Positions 9,081 to 18,169 of a DNA stretch of 33,058 bases are shown piece after piece. A program made the position numbers and the translations under genes. The stretch is from Symsagittifera roscoffensis (lineage: Eukaryota; Xenacoelomorpha; Acoela; Convolutidae), in NCBI RefSeq assembly GCF_963678635.1, contig NW_026971204.1:1-33058 (forward strand). The letters run 5' to 3'. The notes beneath the pieces are model-generated. The model was given only the letters and a program-made list of their open reading frames with translations, had not been told where the DNA came from and did not search any database. Numbering within the stretch: the stretch's first letter is position 1; every line of letters begins with the position of its first letter.

Positions 9081-10826
9081 CGCACGTTACAGCTCGACCG
9101 GAACGAAAACTTTCCTCGTTCAAATTCGCACGCAAAAGCAACAGAATTCACTGTTAATAGTCAACTTCTAGAAAACAGTCACTCTCGATCAAATTCAAAC
9201 ATTTTAAACCAATCCACAGTAAACAAAATACATCAGTCTAACCAACCTTACTTGGCCACACAATCCAGCGCTTCACTTGACACCAAGATGAATCGACAAC
9301 TACAAACAGGAATAGCACTACCCCCGTTCAAAAGAATTCTAAGAAAATGTCATAGCGGACAACAAACGACGGTAACAATTCCGCCTACCAATTTTGCATC
9401 GTTCACAGAAATTCCGGAGGAACCAAGCCAATCAACTCTCTCATTCAGCGATGTAAGGCACCAAGTGATCCCGTCGGAGGATAGTTTCACTTTTAATAAA
9501 AAGTCAGACCAGTTGTGTCAAACAGACCCCCCAGACCAACCGGCAGAATGTCAAGCCATCTCTATGGAGGAGGAAGACGTACCGCTATTTCGGAAAAATC
9601 TCCGAAAAGCACTCGACCTGGATTTTATCGCGGCGGCCACGAAACGTGATCGCAACCTTCAACCCCTGATCAATATGGTACGCCAACAAAAGTGGGATCA
9701 GATCAAGGCCTGCTACGGACCATATTTTTACAACGTGCGCGACCGATTGTCCGTCCGTAACAACGTCTTACTCTATGATGACAAAGTAGTAATTCCAAAG
9801 CAGTTAAGGCAAATCATTCTAGACTCGATCCACCTAACTCATCCGGGACAAGGCGGCATGCTGGAAGCTGCCAAGCACATATGGTATCCATATCTCCATA
9901 GAGATATAGTTACAGCAGCGCAAAAATGCAAAGAATGTCGCGCCAAAGGTAAGAATTTTCGAGTAATGTCCGGTAAGAAACACTTCACTAGCCCAGACGC
10001 CGTAGTCGAACCGAATGAGGAAATGCAATTGGATTTCGCCGGACCGTTACCGGATGAAAACAATAAAGACGTGTACATCCTAGTTGGGGTAGATAGATTC
10101 TCAAGATTCCCATCAGCAAAAGTGGTAGCAAATAACAAGGCAGATACGATCATCAAATTTATGCAAACACATATTGTAAATCACGGTGTACCAAGAAATA
10201 TCCGGTGTGACCAAGCTCAAGGGTTTCGGGCTAAAAAATTTATGATCTATTGCAAAAGCAAAAACATTAAACTGATATTTGCTCCAGCGGACGATCATCG
10301 CTCAATGGGCATGGTAGAAAGACTAATCAGAACTTTAAAAACTCGTCTCTCTATTATGAAAATCGATAAAAAATAACCACCGTACAAGTTAGCGTCAGAT
10401 GTGGCAGAATTAATCAAGACACTGCGTATTACCCCACACGCAACAACCAAAATTACACCGTTTGAAGCACACTACGGGCGTAAACCAAACACCCCATTAA
10501 CTAATATCTGCACAACACCCAAAATCTCTAATCTCTCTTGGGAAAACACAAAACTTTCGTGTTTAGATGAAAAGATACTCACAAAGTCTGCCCTCACGCC
10601 CGAAGCAATTTGGAACAGGGACATCAATAGTGAGGACGAACTGAGTGTGGTATACAAAAGTAACTACCTTCCCGAACCATCCTTTCAACCAGCGGGACCA
10701 TCAACACAAGCGGTTCGAAGTAAGATAACGGGACCAGCATCAACTAGCCAGATAGAAACAATGAAAAAGAAGCAGGTGACACTTTCGGATACTGACGAGG
10801 ACGAGGAGTTCGATCAGGCTCTGCTG
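9081..10826 (+). pseudogene. Integrase of Pol (HHCC zinc finger, DD35E core), one stop codon
   Basis: Integrase joins the cDNA to host DNA. A ~170-codon linker (9081-9600) is open in frame 0 apart from the stop just before it. The zinc-binding region has HLTHPGQGG and CKEC. The core has Asp in QLDFAGP (codon 10032), Asp in RCDQAQGF (codon 10209) and Glu in MVERLIRTLK (codon 10317). The spacing between the last two is 35 residues, exactly DD35E. TAA at 10374-10376 breaks the frame. Downstream, FEAHYGRKPNTPL (~10460) is the conserved post-core motif, followed by an acidic patch (DTDEDEEFD). The triad is intact. Confidence 0.93.
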
Positions 10827-12471
10827 AAAAAAAACTCCCAATAGGTGCGCATCTTCCACTTAATAATATACCCTTAAACGGTCTTTTCTCGCCGATAATC
10901 CGCAACATGATATAGCGAACATTAGAACAAGAAAACCAATTTGTTGGCTTACACAACAAAAAAAACAAAGGATAGAAAAAGCCCCCTTGGTTTTCCTAAA
11001 AGATCGCTTTAAAGGACCCCAGGACACCATAAACCCATAATTAGGAAAACGTATAGAACAAGTGGCACGAAAATTGGGTACCATAGCACGTAAAACAAAA
11101 AATCCTGGGGTATTCGGGGCACAATTCAAAATAATCGAAAACGGATCAATCATTAATTACTCCCCGCATACTGCGTGGGTCTGGGAAGATGGAAAACAAC
11201 CGAGGGTAATAAGACACGACGGTCTAGTTTTTGTACCAGATCCTCGAGTTTACGGTAAATGTAGACCGGCACAGCTAAAAAAATTCGTAGCATACAAACA
11301 TTTACCAAGAGCTAAGACCCGTATTTCAGACAAAGAAGTTAAACAAACAAAACCAACTGGCTCAAAGATCCAAAAGCAAACACCCAAGGGACCAGAGAAT
11401 CCGGCGGGAAAATCATCAACACCTACGAGCCCCAAACGAAAGCCACCAAAGAACATCGAGGAACTCATCCGGCAAACAACAAACCGAAGGACGCTAGGAC
11501 AACAACGTATCCATAAAACGACACCGACAACATCAAAAAGTCAACCTTTAAGAAATCCACCAACGGCTACGAAAATTCTCAAGTCTCCCAGTCGAAAAGG
11601 AAAGGGCAGCCCAGAGAAAGCACGCAGAGATAACAAACACATAGAATTTGAGTGTTACACGTCGATTTCAATATCATCGGACGATTCTATTAATCAAGAT
11701 ATTACGCAATCGTTACACATGCCCCCAGCCAAAAAGATAGACCTGAAAAACACGCCGCCACAGGAAATAATACCAAGCCGTAGATCCACAAGGACTACTG
11801 CGGACAACGCGGTCTGTCACATAACAGTACAACACCAGCAAGATCAAAATGCGGAACCAATTGGTCAAGCAGCAGGCACGACGCACAAATCGTCAACCGA
11901 TATCGAATGTATCGAAATCAACTCAACTGACGAAACGCCAGAACAGTTAAGGGTTCAGGAAACCAATGAAAGGACAGGTGGCCAAATCACTTCCATTGGC
12001 GACACATCCGATCCAGATGATACACTGTACACACCGACAAAAACGATCACACACTCAACTTCACCACAGAGTAACCCGAGTGACAAAATAGTTTCGAATT
12101 TAAATACGTCAGCACAACGCGGTTCACCACAAAGCCCGATCCAAAGAGCAATTAGTTCACGTTACGTGATCGATAGACCAACTGGAACTTCATGCTCACC
12201 AGACAAATCATTCATTGACATTTTTAATGACGCAATGAAGATCCTCAAATCCATCTCGCCAACAAAAAACTCTATGACATTCCAAAGAGAATGTGAGAGA
12301 CAAGATCGCCCTAAGTGTCTCATTAAACACACAAAGGAGGCGAAAGCAGCGAACCGGCCACCCAACAAATTACACAGACATCATCGGCAACGAACGCCCC
12401 CCAAACTTCCATTCCACCAAACGAGGACGCTACCGAAAAACAGGAGAACATATGATGTGCTCATCATATAG
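10827..12471 (+). pseudogene. Integrase C-terminal domain plus long C-terminal extension of Pol
   Basis: The Pol reading shifts from frame 0 to 2 in an A8 run at 10827-10834, and from 2 to 1 in another A8 run near 10957-10964, with stops at 10913 and 11038. After the second shift a GPF/Y-like segment is readable (LVFLKDRFKGPQDT). From 11041 the frame is open for ~476 codons to TAG at 12469. Its first ~90 residues look globular, with basic and aromatic residues (GVFGAQFKIIENGS, SPHTAWVW, FVPDPRVYGKCRPAQL). The rest is a disordered Lys/Pro/Ser/Thr-rich tail. No signal peptide or membrane segment is visible, so it is not an envelope gene. The tail may be an integrase targeting or packaging extension (inference). 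Confidence 0.7.
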
Positions 12472-12487
12472 AAAAAAGAAGGGGGAA
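12471..12487 (+). promoter_or_regulatory. Polypurine tract (PPT)
   Basis: A 17-base pure purine run (GAAAAAAGAAGGGGGAA) ends exactly at the first base of the 3' LTR, as expected for the plus-strand DNA primer. Its first G is the last base of the pol stop codon. Confidence 0.9.
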
Positions 12488-12852
12488 TGTTATCCGTACG
12501 GATATACTGGATATCCATTAGAACTCTGTATAACTAAAACACGTTACATAGATCGTTTTTAGTCTAAACGTTAACCATACCTACTTATGTAACATTATGT
12601 AAACGTAATCATATAGATGTTTGATCTAAATTAAGTACCTATTAAACCAAACACCATATTCAATAGTTATTTATGAGTCTCTGTCGCTCTTACGATTTCG
12701 AGGTCAGATTCGAATCAGACTTAACTTTATCAATTGAATTTAAGTTGTTCTCTCAATCTTCCCATTTCTCTATTCTCAGTTAGCGATCAGCATAGACTTT
12801 GATTACATAGATAATATAGATTATACCCCACCTAACGGCTGAGGGTATAACA
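12488..12852 (+). repeat. 3' LTR
   Basis: 365 bp, same borders as the 5' LTR. The nine differences are scattered, most of them C/T changes, with no indels. Followed directly by TCAAT. Confidence 0.95.
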
Positions 12853-12857
12853 TCAAT
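12853..12857. repeat. 5-bp target-site duplication, right (TCAAT)
   Basis: Exact partner of 5523-5527. Confidence 0.9.
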
Positions 12858-13548
12858 GATGGGTTTTCAATTTTTGTCGTTAACTGTGGGTCATCCAATG
12901 GGTATTTTTCTGTCATCAAGAAATAGAGGTCTGGTCACACTTTTGTTTATCTGAACCCAAAGGCTTACCAAGAAACAAAAGTATGCTTGAAATTCTTTCA
13001 AATTATTCGAAAATTTCCGCGGTAGGAGAAATTTAACTCTTCAGAATAATCGTAAGCGTAAGAACAAGTCATGAAACTAAAAGAAAGTCCTGAAAAAATT
13101 CTTCTAATCCAGAAAGAAATATAAAACAAACCAACGTATCTGAAAAGCATACAATACCAGCAATATAGATTTAAGGTCAATGACAAAAAGAGCTAAGGAA
13201 AGGATTTTACTGGATTATAATCGATTACAATGGATTTTGATGCATAAGAAAAAGAAGAGAAATCGTAATAAAAAACAATCGATTGTAATCAATCATAATC
13301 GATTATAATTGAATGGAAAAAGAGATGATCAATAGTTGATTATCATTGATTAAGATGTATTACAATTGATGAAATTTCGTTTTTCAAAATAAACGACGTA
13401 TATTAGTCAAGCGTCAAAATATGAACACTGAATATGGTGTTCAAGGTGCAAAAGATTTTTAAAATGCCATGTTTTTGCAGCTTACTTGGTATTATCGCAA
13501 AGTATTTGATAAGCGAATTATTTTTTAAAAATGAAAATCCAGCCGTCT
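12858..13548. other. Intron sequence with AATCGATTATAATC patch
   Basis: 13203-13375 carries degenerate AATCGATTATAATT palindromic words like those at 5300-5480. The rest is AT-rich intron without coding or repeat signal. Confidence 0.5.
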
Positions 13549-14104
13549 CGGATTTTTTTTTCTTCATCCAGTTCTTGAATGAAAATTAGTAGACTTAATT
13601 GTGACTTAGTTTTAGGCCTGGATTTTGCAGAGTTTGTCAGTTAATTGGAAGGTTTAGCAATCAAATGGGAATAATTCGCTAGGCCTCGAGTTTTGTTTCG
13701 AGCTTTTGTAACAATTTATGAAGAAAAGACAAAAAAATTGGGCTCGGGTTATTTTTTTTTCAGAAAAATTTTGGCTGCTTACGCAAATAATGTTTACGCA
13801 AATAATGTCGGATTTTTTTTCTTCATAATGTTTACGCAAATAATGTTTACGCAAATAATGTCGGATTTTTTTTTTTGATCCAGTTCTTGAATGAAAATTA
13901 GTAAACTTAATTGTGACTTAGTTGTAAGCCTGGATTTTGCAGAGTTTGTCAGTTAATTGGAAGGTTTTGCAATCAAAGTGCATAATTCGCTAGGCCTCGA
14001 GTTTTATTTCGAGCTTTTGTAGCAATTTATGAAGAAAAGACAAAAAAATTGGGCTCGGGTTATTTTTTTTTCAGAAAAATTTTGGCTGTTTACCCAAATA
14101 ATGT
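13549..14104 (+). repeat. Tandem duplication (~312-bp period) with a 15-bp repeat at the joint
   Basis: The block 13549-13792 (CCAGTTCTTGAATG ... TTTTGGCTGCTTACG) repeats at 13861-14104 with an offset of ~312 bp and high identity. Between the copies the 15-mer TTTACGCAAATAATG occurs four times (near 13778, 13793, 13829, 13844), with a variant (TTTACCCAAATAATG) at 14089 after the second copy. Overlapping ORFs at 13654-13878 come from this repeat and are not genes. Confidence 0.85.
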
Positions 14105-14834
14105 TGTCAATCGTCTTAATGATATTGATATGCTGATTTCAACTTTGAAAAATTGAATTCAGCTCATCATTTAGAGATTAAGAAACGCCAGATTGCAATT
14201 TTGAGAGGATGAACGCGCGATATAATTTACACCTTCACTGCGTGCGCGGTGATTTAATTCTGCTCAGAAGTCATTCAAAAAAGTACGTGGCATGCCTGTT
14301 GAGCTAAGCATTAGTGCTAAAAGCGAACTGCCTGTATCATGATGCGCTGGCGGCTCCGATGGCCATTTAAAATCTATGGAAGAGATTTGAGTTTCAGACT
14401 ATTGACTTTTTTGGTTTTTTAAAAATCTTTCAACATACACCTCATAGAGTAATACAGCAATTTCTTTTTGGAGCAATTTCTGAGCCGGTAATCCTTTTGC
14501 AGTTTACGCATTGTAGCACTAAAAAGCTTTCCAACAAAAAGGCAATTTTAACACCTTTAACTACAGAAAAAAATCAGTGTTGGTCAACTCAAATGGTAGA
14601 AAAAAATCCGCAGAATTGGATTGTTAGATTTTGTCGGGAAAAAAATCGACCGAGCTCAGATCGTTTTTTAAAAATTTTCTGATCACTTTTTTGTTTCGAA
14701 ATGAAATTGTGTTAGCGATGTGATTTAGTTCAATAAGTTGTGATTTAGTTCGACTTGAGGTCTTTTCAAGAAGTATGCGGCATGCTCGTTCAGCTAAGTA
14801 ATAACTTATGGTGCAGTAATTTGTTTCTGTTTTG
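14105..14834. other. Intron sequence with a diverged ~68-bp direct repeat
   Basis: GTGATTTAATTC...GGCATGCCTGTTGAGCTAAG at ~14250-14317 resembles GTGATTTAGTTC...GGCATGCTCGTTCAGCTAAG at ~14740-14808, roughly 70% identical by eye. It is probably two relics of one dispersed repeat. No gene is seen; the 61-codon ORF at 14497 is Lys/Asn-rich and featureless. Confidence 0.45.
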
Positions 14835-15150
14835 TTATGATTGTCTTTTTTCGTGTTTCTCCTTTTGATCCAATATATCCTATTGTTTGTCTGTGTGGTG
14901 TGATTACAAGGTCGTATCTTTCTTTTTTAATTAAACAATTACGTAATACGATTGTTTATTTGTTACCTAGATTATCTCTTGACATAAGGTTTAGGATGAT
15001 GGATGCAATATTTGGATTAGAGGTTTCTAATTTCTTAAACTTTTAGTCCTTACGCGTTTTGAGTGACTATCTTATCTTGTGGCATAGGTTGTCGTGGTTT
15101 GACGGGTTGAAGAGAGAGTATTTTATCGGTTCGTGTCGTGAGAATGATTT
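14835..15150 (-). mobile_element. Minus-strand relic related to the 20565-20845 segment
   Basis: Read on the minus strand this segment aligns with 20565-20845 on the plus strand. Shared words in order are AACAAATCATT / ACCAAATCATT, CAACCCGT..AACCACGAC, and a translatable stretch. That stretch reads SRDNLGNK, stop, TIVLRNCLIKKERYDLVITPHRQ here and LRDILGNKQTIILFDC with RYDILIIPQRQK there. Synonymous-looking change suggests both derive from a once-coding part of the second retroelement family. The function of that stretch is unknown to me. Confidence 0.6.
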
Positions 15151-16928
15151 GTTACTTTCTCGTGACTAAGTTCTAATTTAAGGTAGACTTAACTAGTCTT
15201 ACTTAGCGTTTGTGATTTGTGATCGAGGGTTGGAGAACAGTAAATCAATCCACAAGTTTCAGGCATAATTAGAACGTGAGTAGATCGTTGGGGACTATTT
15301 TATGACTCACTAAGTTTAAGTGTTTTAGCCTGTGTCATCTAAGAGGAAGGGCTCAAGTAAGTGAGGAATGAGTAACCGAAGTTCTCCACCGTTTATCTTA
15401 ATTAAAATGGTTAATTATTTCAGAAATTTCTATTGGTCCTGGGTTGTTGATAAGGGTTGGGTAGTGAATCGACGTAGTTGAAGTCGTTAGACACTTTAAA
15501 AATATGGGGGGGGTGAGATCAAAATTGTTCCATAATGATCAGAATTTAAGGAAATTTAATTTAAGTGACTTTTAAGATCCAAGGAAAGCCTTGATGATCT
15601 GTTATTTAAGCTAAAATGATTTAAGTGAAAACAAGGATAAGCCTTGATAAGATTTAATGTAAAAGTTCAAGTTTTTAAGGTTTAAGATTAAAGTTTAGAT
15701 TATGTTAGCTTTTTGTATTTTGCTGTTATTTTTTAGGTGATGAAGCTGGGATGAAGAAATGATATGACAGATTATTCAAACTAACAATGATTTTTTATTT
15801 TAACTAATTTTCGTGTTTTTATTCAATGAATTATTTTATTCAAAATGTTTTGATTTACTGCAGATTTTTTTGGAGGGAACGACTTGTGTTGTTTTTATCA
15901 GTCGTTATTGTATAAATAGTAGGTTTAGCACCTTTGATGTTGCTTAAGGATTTCTTCAAATTTTATGTCAATAAATGAAAATCTAAATTTACTGCGGAAA
16001 GGATTCTAAATACATAGGTTTGTTCCGGTTTCCGTCGCACTATTATGAAATGAATCGGTAGATTTATTCCTAATCCTAGATCGTGCCTTGTCCTAGGTCT
16101 TCTCGCAAAACCTGGTATTTCTCTGGTTTTGTTTGGAAAATTGGCGGTGATCTATTGAGTCGGAGAAAAATTTCTAATAAATTGTCTATTTCACGTAACA
16201 TTTTTGCAATTTTGCAGTTGTCTAATTCTAAAATCTATTGTTTCTAAATCTAAGTTAGTTAAGGTCTTGTTCGGGTTTTTTTGGTCGCACCAAATGAGTT
16301 ATGTGCTTTTGACTGTACTCATAGAGAATTTTCAGATAAGATACACCGTCTGCTCGTCACGCTATCTTATTTTCGGCCGGATAGATTCGTGCAACTTCTT
16401 ATTCTAGTACCGATCTTAATATTACTCTGATATCTTCTAGTCTCAATAGATCTAGTGTATACTGGTTTATGTGAGTTAGTTTCCAGAAGGAGAACAACCG
16501 TATTCTAAGTTTAATTCAAATTGCTCCGGTGCTGAAACTACAAGTAGTTTAGCGCTTACAAATAAGTGTAAATGTTAGGTATGGAATATGATTGGTTAGT
16601 TAAGAATAATTTATAGAGTTAGAGAATTACACTTATAACCAATTATAAATTCTAGTTTAGAACTGGTTCCAATGAGAATCGATTATATTGACAATGTTTT
16701 AGAGCACAAAAATCATTTTTTTTTTCACTTTTTTTAGATGCGGGTGGGTTCAGCACGAGTTGAAAGAACTTTATGTTCTAAATTTAAACTTCTTTCAACT
16801 TCTTTCGATTGAAAACTTTTTTAAACATTTTTTGAACATCTTGCCTTTTATGAAAAAATGGTTATCGTACAATTTTTACATATATACAAATTGTATGCAT
16901 TTTTTTAGCTTCAAATTAAATTTTAGTT
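15151..16928. other. Unassigned sequence between retroelement relic and inverted-repeat arm
   Basis: Composition changes here: the plus strand is rich in G and T, so the minus strand is rich in A and C like the right-end retroelement array. This suggests that part of it (to ~16560) belongs to the same minus-strand relic. A short minus ORF near 16200-16080 reads MLREIDNLLEIFLRLNRS before a stop. A C9-type run lies at ~15506-15514. I could not align this part to another copy in the window. Confidence 0.35.
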
Positions 16929-17583
16929 TTTGATGAGCAATGTCCTTTAAATTGAGCACAAGCACTCTTAAATAATTTAAATTTGTTTTTTAACAAGTTT
17001 GAACAATTTCTAAAAATCTTGCCTTTCATGAAAAAATGGTTATCATACAATTTTCATGTATGGAAATTGTATGATAACCATTTTTTTCAAAAAAATTAAC
17101 GTAGTTATTTTTCATCACCAGACTGTTGTATTTGGTTCAAATAGCCGGAGAAACTAGATTGAATCTTTTTTAAATGGTTTTTTGAAATTGTATTAAAATT
17201 GTGTGACTAGCATTTTTCCATACATTTGATGCAGGCAATTGTATGATAAGCTTTTTCGGTGTGGGGAAATGTAAGATAAGCATTTTCGGTTTATGGAGGC
17301 CAACCCGGGGTCACATTACCTTTCCAGGCTTTTTTGTTTGGTTTTAATCGGTTTTCTTTAATATACCGCTCAAAAACCGCTTAAAAACCGCTCAAATCTT
17401 GCTTGAAAAACCGTTCAAAAATCACCGCAAGAAATGAACGGTTTTTGAGCAATTTTTTTAAGCAAGATTTGAGCGGTTTGAGCGGTTTTTCCAAAAAAAC
17501 CGCCCAAACTGCTCAAATCTTTCTGAAAAACCGCTCAAATCGCTCATATCTTGAGCGGTTTTTGAGCGGGATCTCGACCCGGG
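16929..17583 (+). repeat. Left arm of a large inverted repeat
   Basis: The reverse complement of 19093-19722 aligns along this whole stretch in the same order. It starts TGATGAGCAATGTCC, then the TTATCATACAATTTTCA palindrome, CGTAGTTATTTTTCATCACC, CCAACCCGGGGTCAC, and CCGCTCAAA blocks, ending ATCTCGACCCGGG. The arm begins 109 bp past the donor of exon B, inside the intron. It includes the 46-bp near-perfect palindrome 17036-17081. Confidence 0.88.
17036..17081. repeat. 46-bp near-perfect palindrome (hairpin)
   Basis: ATGGTTATCATACAATTT and AAATTGTATGATAACCAT are exact inverse partners around a ~10-base centre. A close counterpart is at ~19565-19612 in the other arm. Confidence 0.8.
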
Positions 17584-17692
17584 GGACAATTATGCTTCAA
17601 AAAGGTAAAAAAAAAGAAAACAACACATGTTGGTCTTGTGGTAGGAAGTGGCTTCAGCTAGAAAAGTTTACGCGTTTTTCTATTCCACCTAC

Positions 17693-17804
17693 TCGTAAGC
17701 TAGTCTGAGATTGCGAACAGATTGGGGGTCGAACTGGACCAGTGATAACTGAGACAGAAGGGAGTCCATCTTTTCCATACTCTCAACACGACCATTGCTC
17801 AGCT
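17693..17804 (-). CDS. Host gene, exon B (coiled-coil-like segment)
   Basis: On the minus strand a TTTGGTGTTTCAG acceptor (ending at 17805) precedes 112 bp of open frame and a GTAGGT donor (17692-17691). The first two bases complete a Glu codon with the single base left by exon A. Then 36 residues follow, beginning LSNGRVESMEKMDSLLSQL and ending RNLRLAY, and two bases (GA) pass on to exon C. The exon is markedly less AT-rich than its flanks. Leu/Val/Met spacing suggests a helix or coiled coil. It lies inside the loop between the inverted-repeat arms. The protein family is not recognised. Confidence 0.82.
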
Positions 17805-18027
17805 CTGAAACACCAAAAAAGTGTTATTTGATCATGTATTTTTGTACAATTCCTGCAATCATGACATCTACATATACGTAATGTCTCCCCTCAGTATACT
17901 GTATGCAGGCGCCGTTAAGTATTTTGTGAATGTCAAAAAATTGGGAGATTTGATTTTTCTCAATACAGGGTCAATTATTATGTGAATGTGTACAACTTAC
18001 GAGACACTTATTTCAATTATGAGCAAC

Positions 18028-18169
18028 CTGAGCAGTTTTGTTGGGCGTGGAGGACAGAGGAGAATATGTGGTGCAGTCTGTTCACCTCCCTCTCACACAG
18101 GTCGTTGTACCTGTTCACCACTGACTCACACTTGCTCACTGTGCGTCCAATGGCCTCATCATACAACTC
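18028..18169 (-). CDS. Host gene, exon A (helical segment)
   Basis: On the minus strand an AG acceptor (18171-18170; GTTATGAGTAG) precedes 142 bp of open frame encoding 47 residues. These begin ELYDEAIGRTVSKCESVV and end HAQQNCS, plus one base. The in-frame TAG immediately upstream requires splicing at or after it. The donor consistent with the frame is CAG|GTTGCT (18027-18026), a weak site. A consensus GTAAGT lies 27 bp further on (18000-17995), but reading to it meets TAA twice. The sequence is rich in charged residues with several Cys. Plus-strand ORFs over these bases (17982-18213) are shadows. Upstream exons are not visible. Confidence 0.8.

Larger units (their letters stand above)
5528..12852 (+). 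mobile_element. Complete but degenerate Ty3/gypsy LTR retrotransposon (7325 bp)
   Basis: The element has 365-bp LTRs starting TGTTATCCG and ending TATAACA, TCAAT target duplications, a PBS starting directly after the 5' LTR and a purine tract directly before the 3' LTR. Domain order is Gag with two zinc knuckles, aspartic protease, reverse transcriptase, RNase H, integrase, C-terminal extension; this is the Ty3/gypsy order. It lies in the intron between host exons B and C, antisense to the gene. The coding region is broken by in-frame stops at 8142, 8226, 9078, 10374, 10913 and 11038, and by frame changes near 6317, 7281, 10827 and 10960. The two LTRs differ at 9 of 365 positions by my count, so insertion is fairly recent. 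Confidence 0.95.

Noticed and set aside
11062-12471. Third ORF of the LTR element as an envelope gene
   Set aside because: It has no signal peptide, no transmembrane helix and no Cys-rich surface domain. It is continuous with integrase C-terminal text, so it is read as a Pol extension.
13778-13863. CRISPR-like array
   Set aside because: The 15-mer repeats are directly adjacent or separated by one 21-base piece of the flanking repeat. There are no unique regular spacers, and the setting is eukaryotic.
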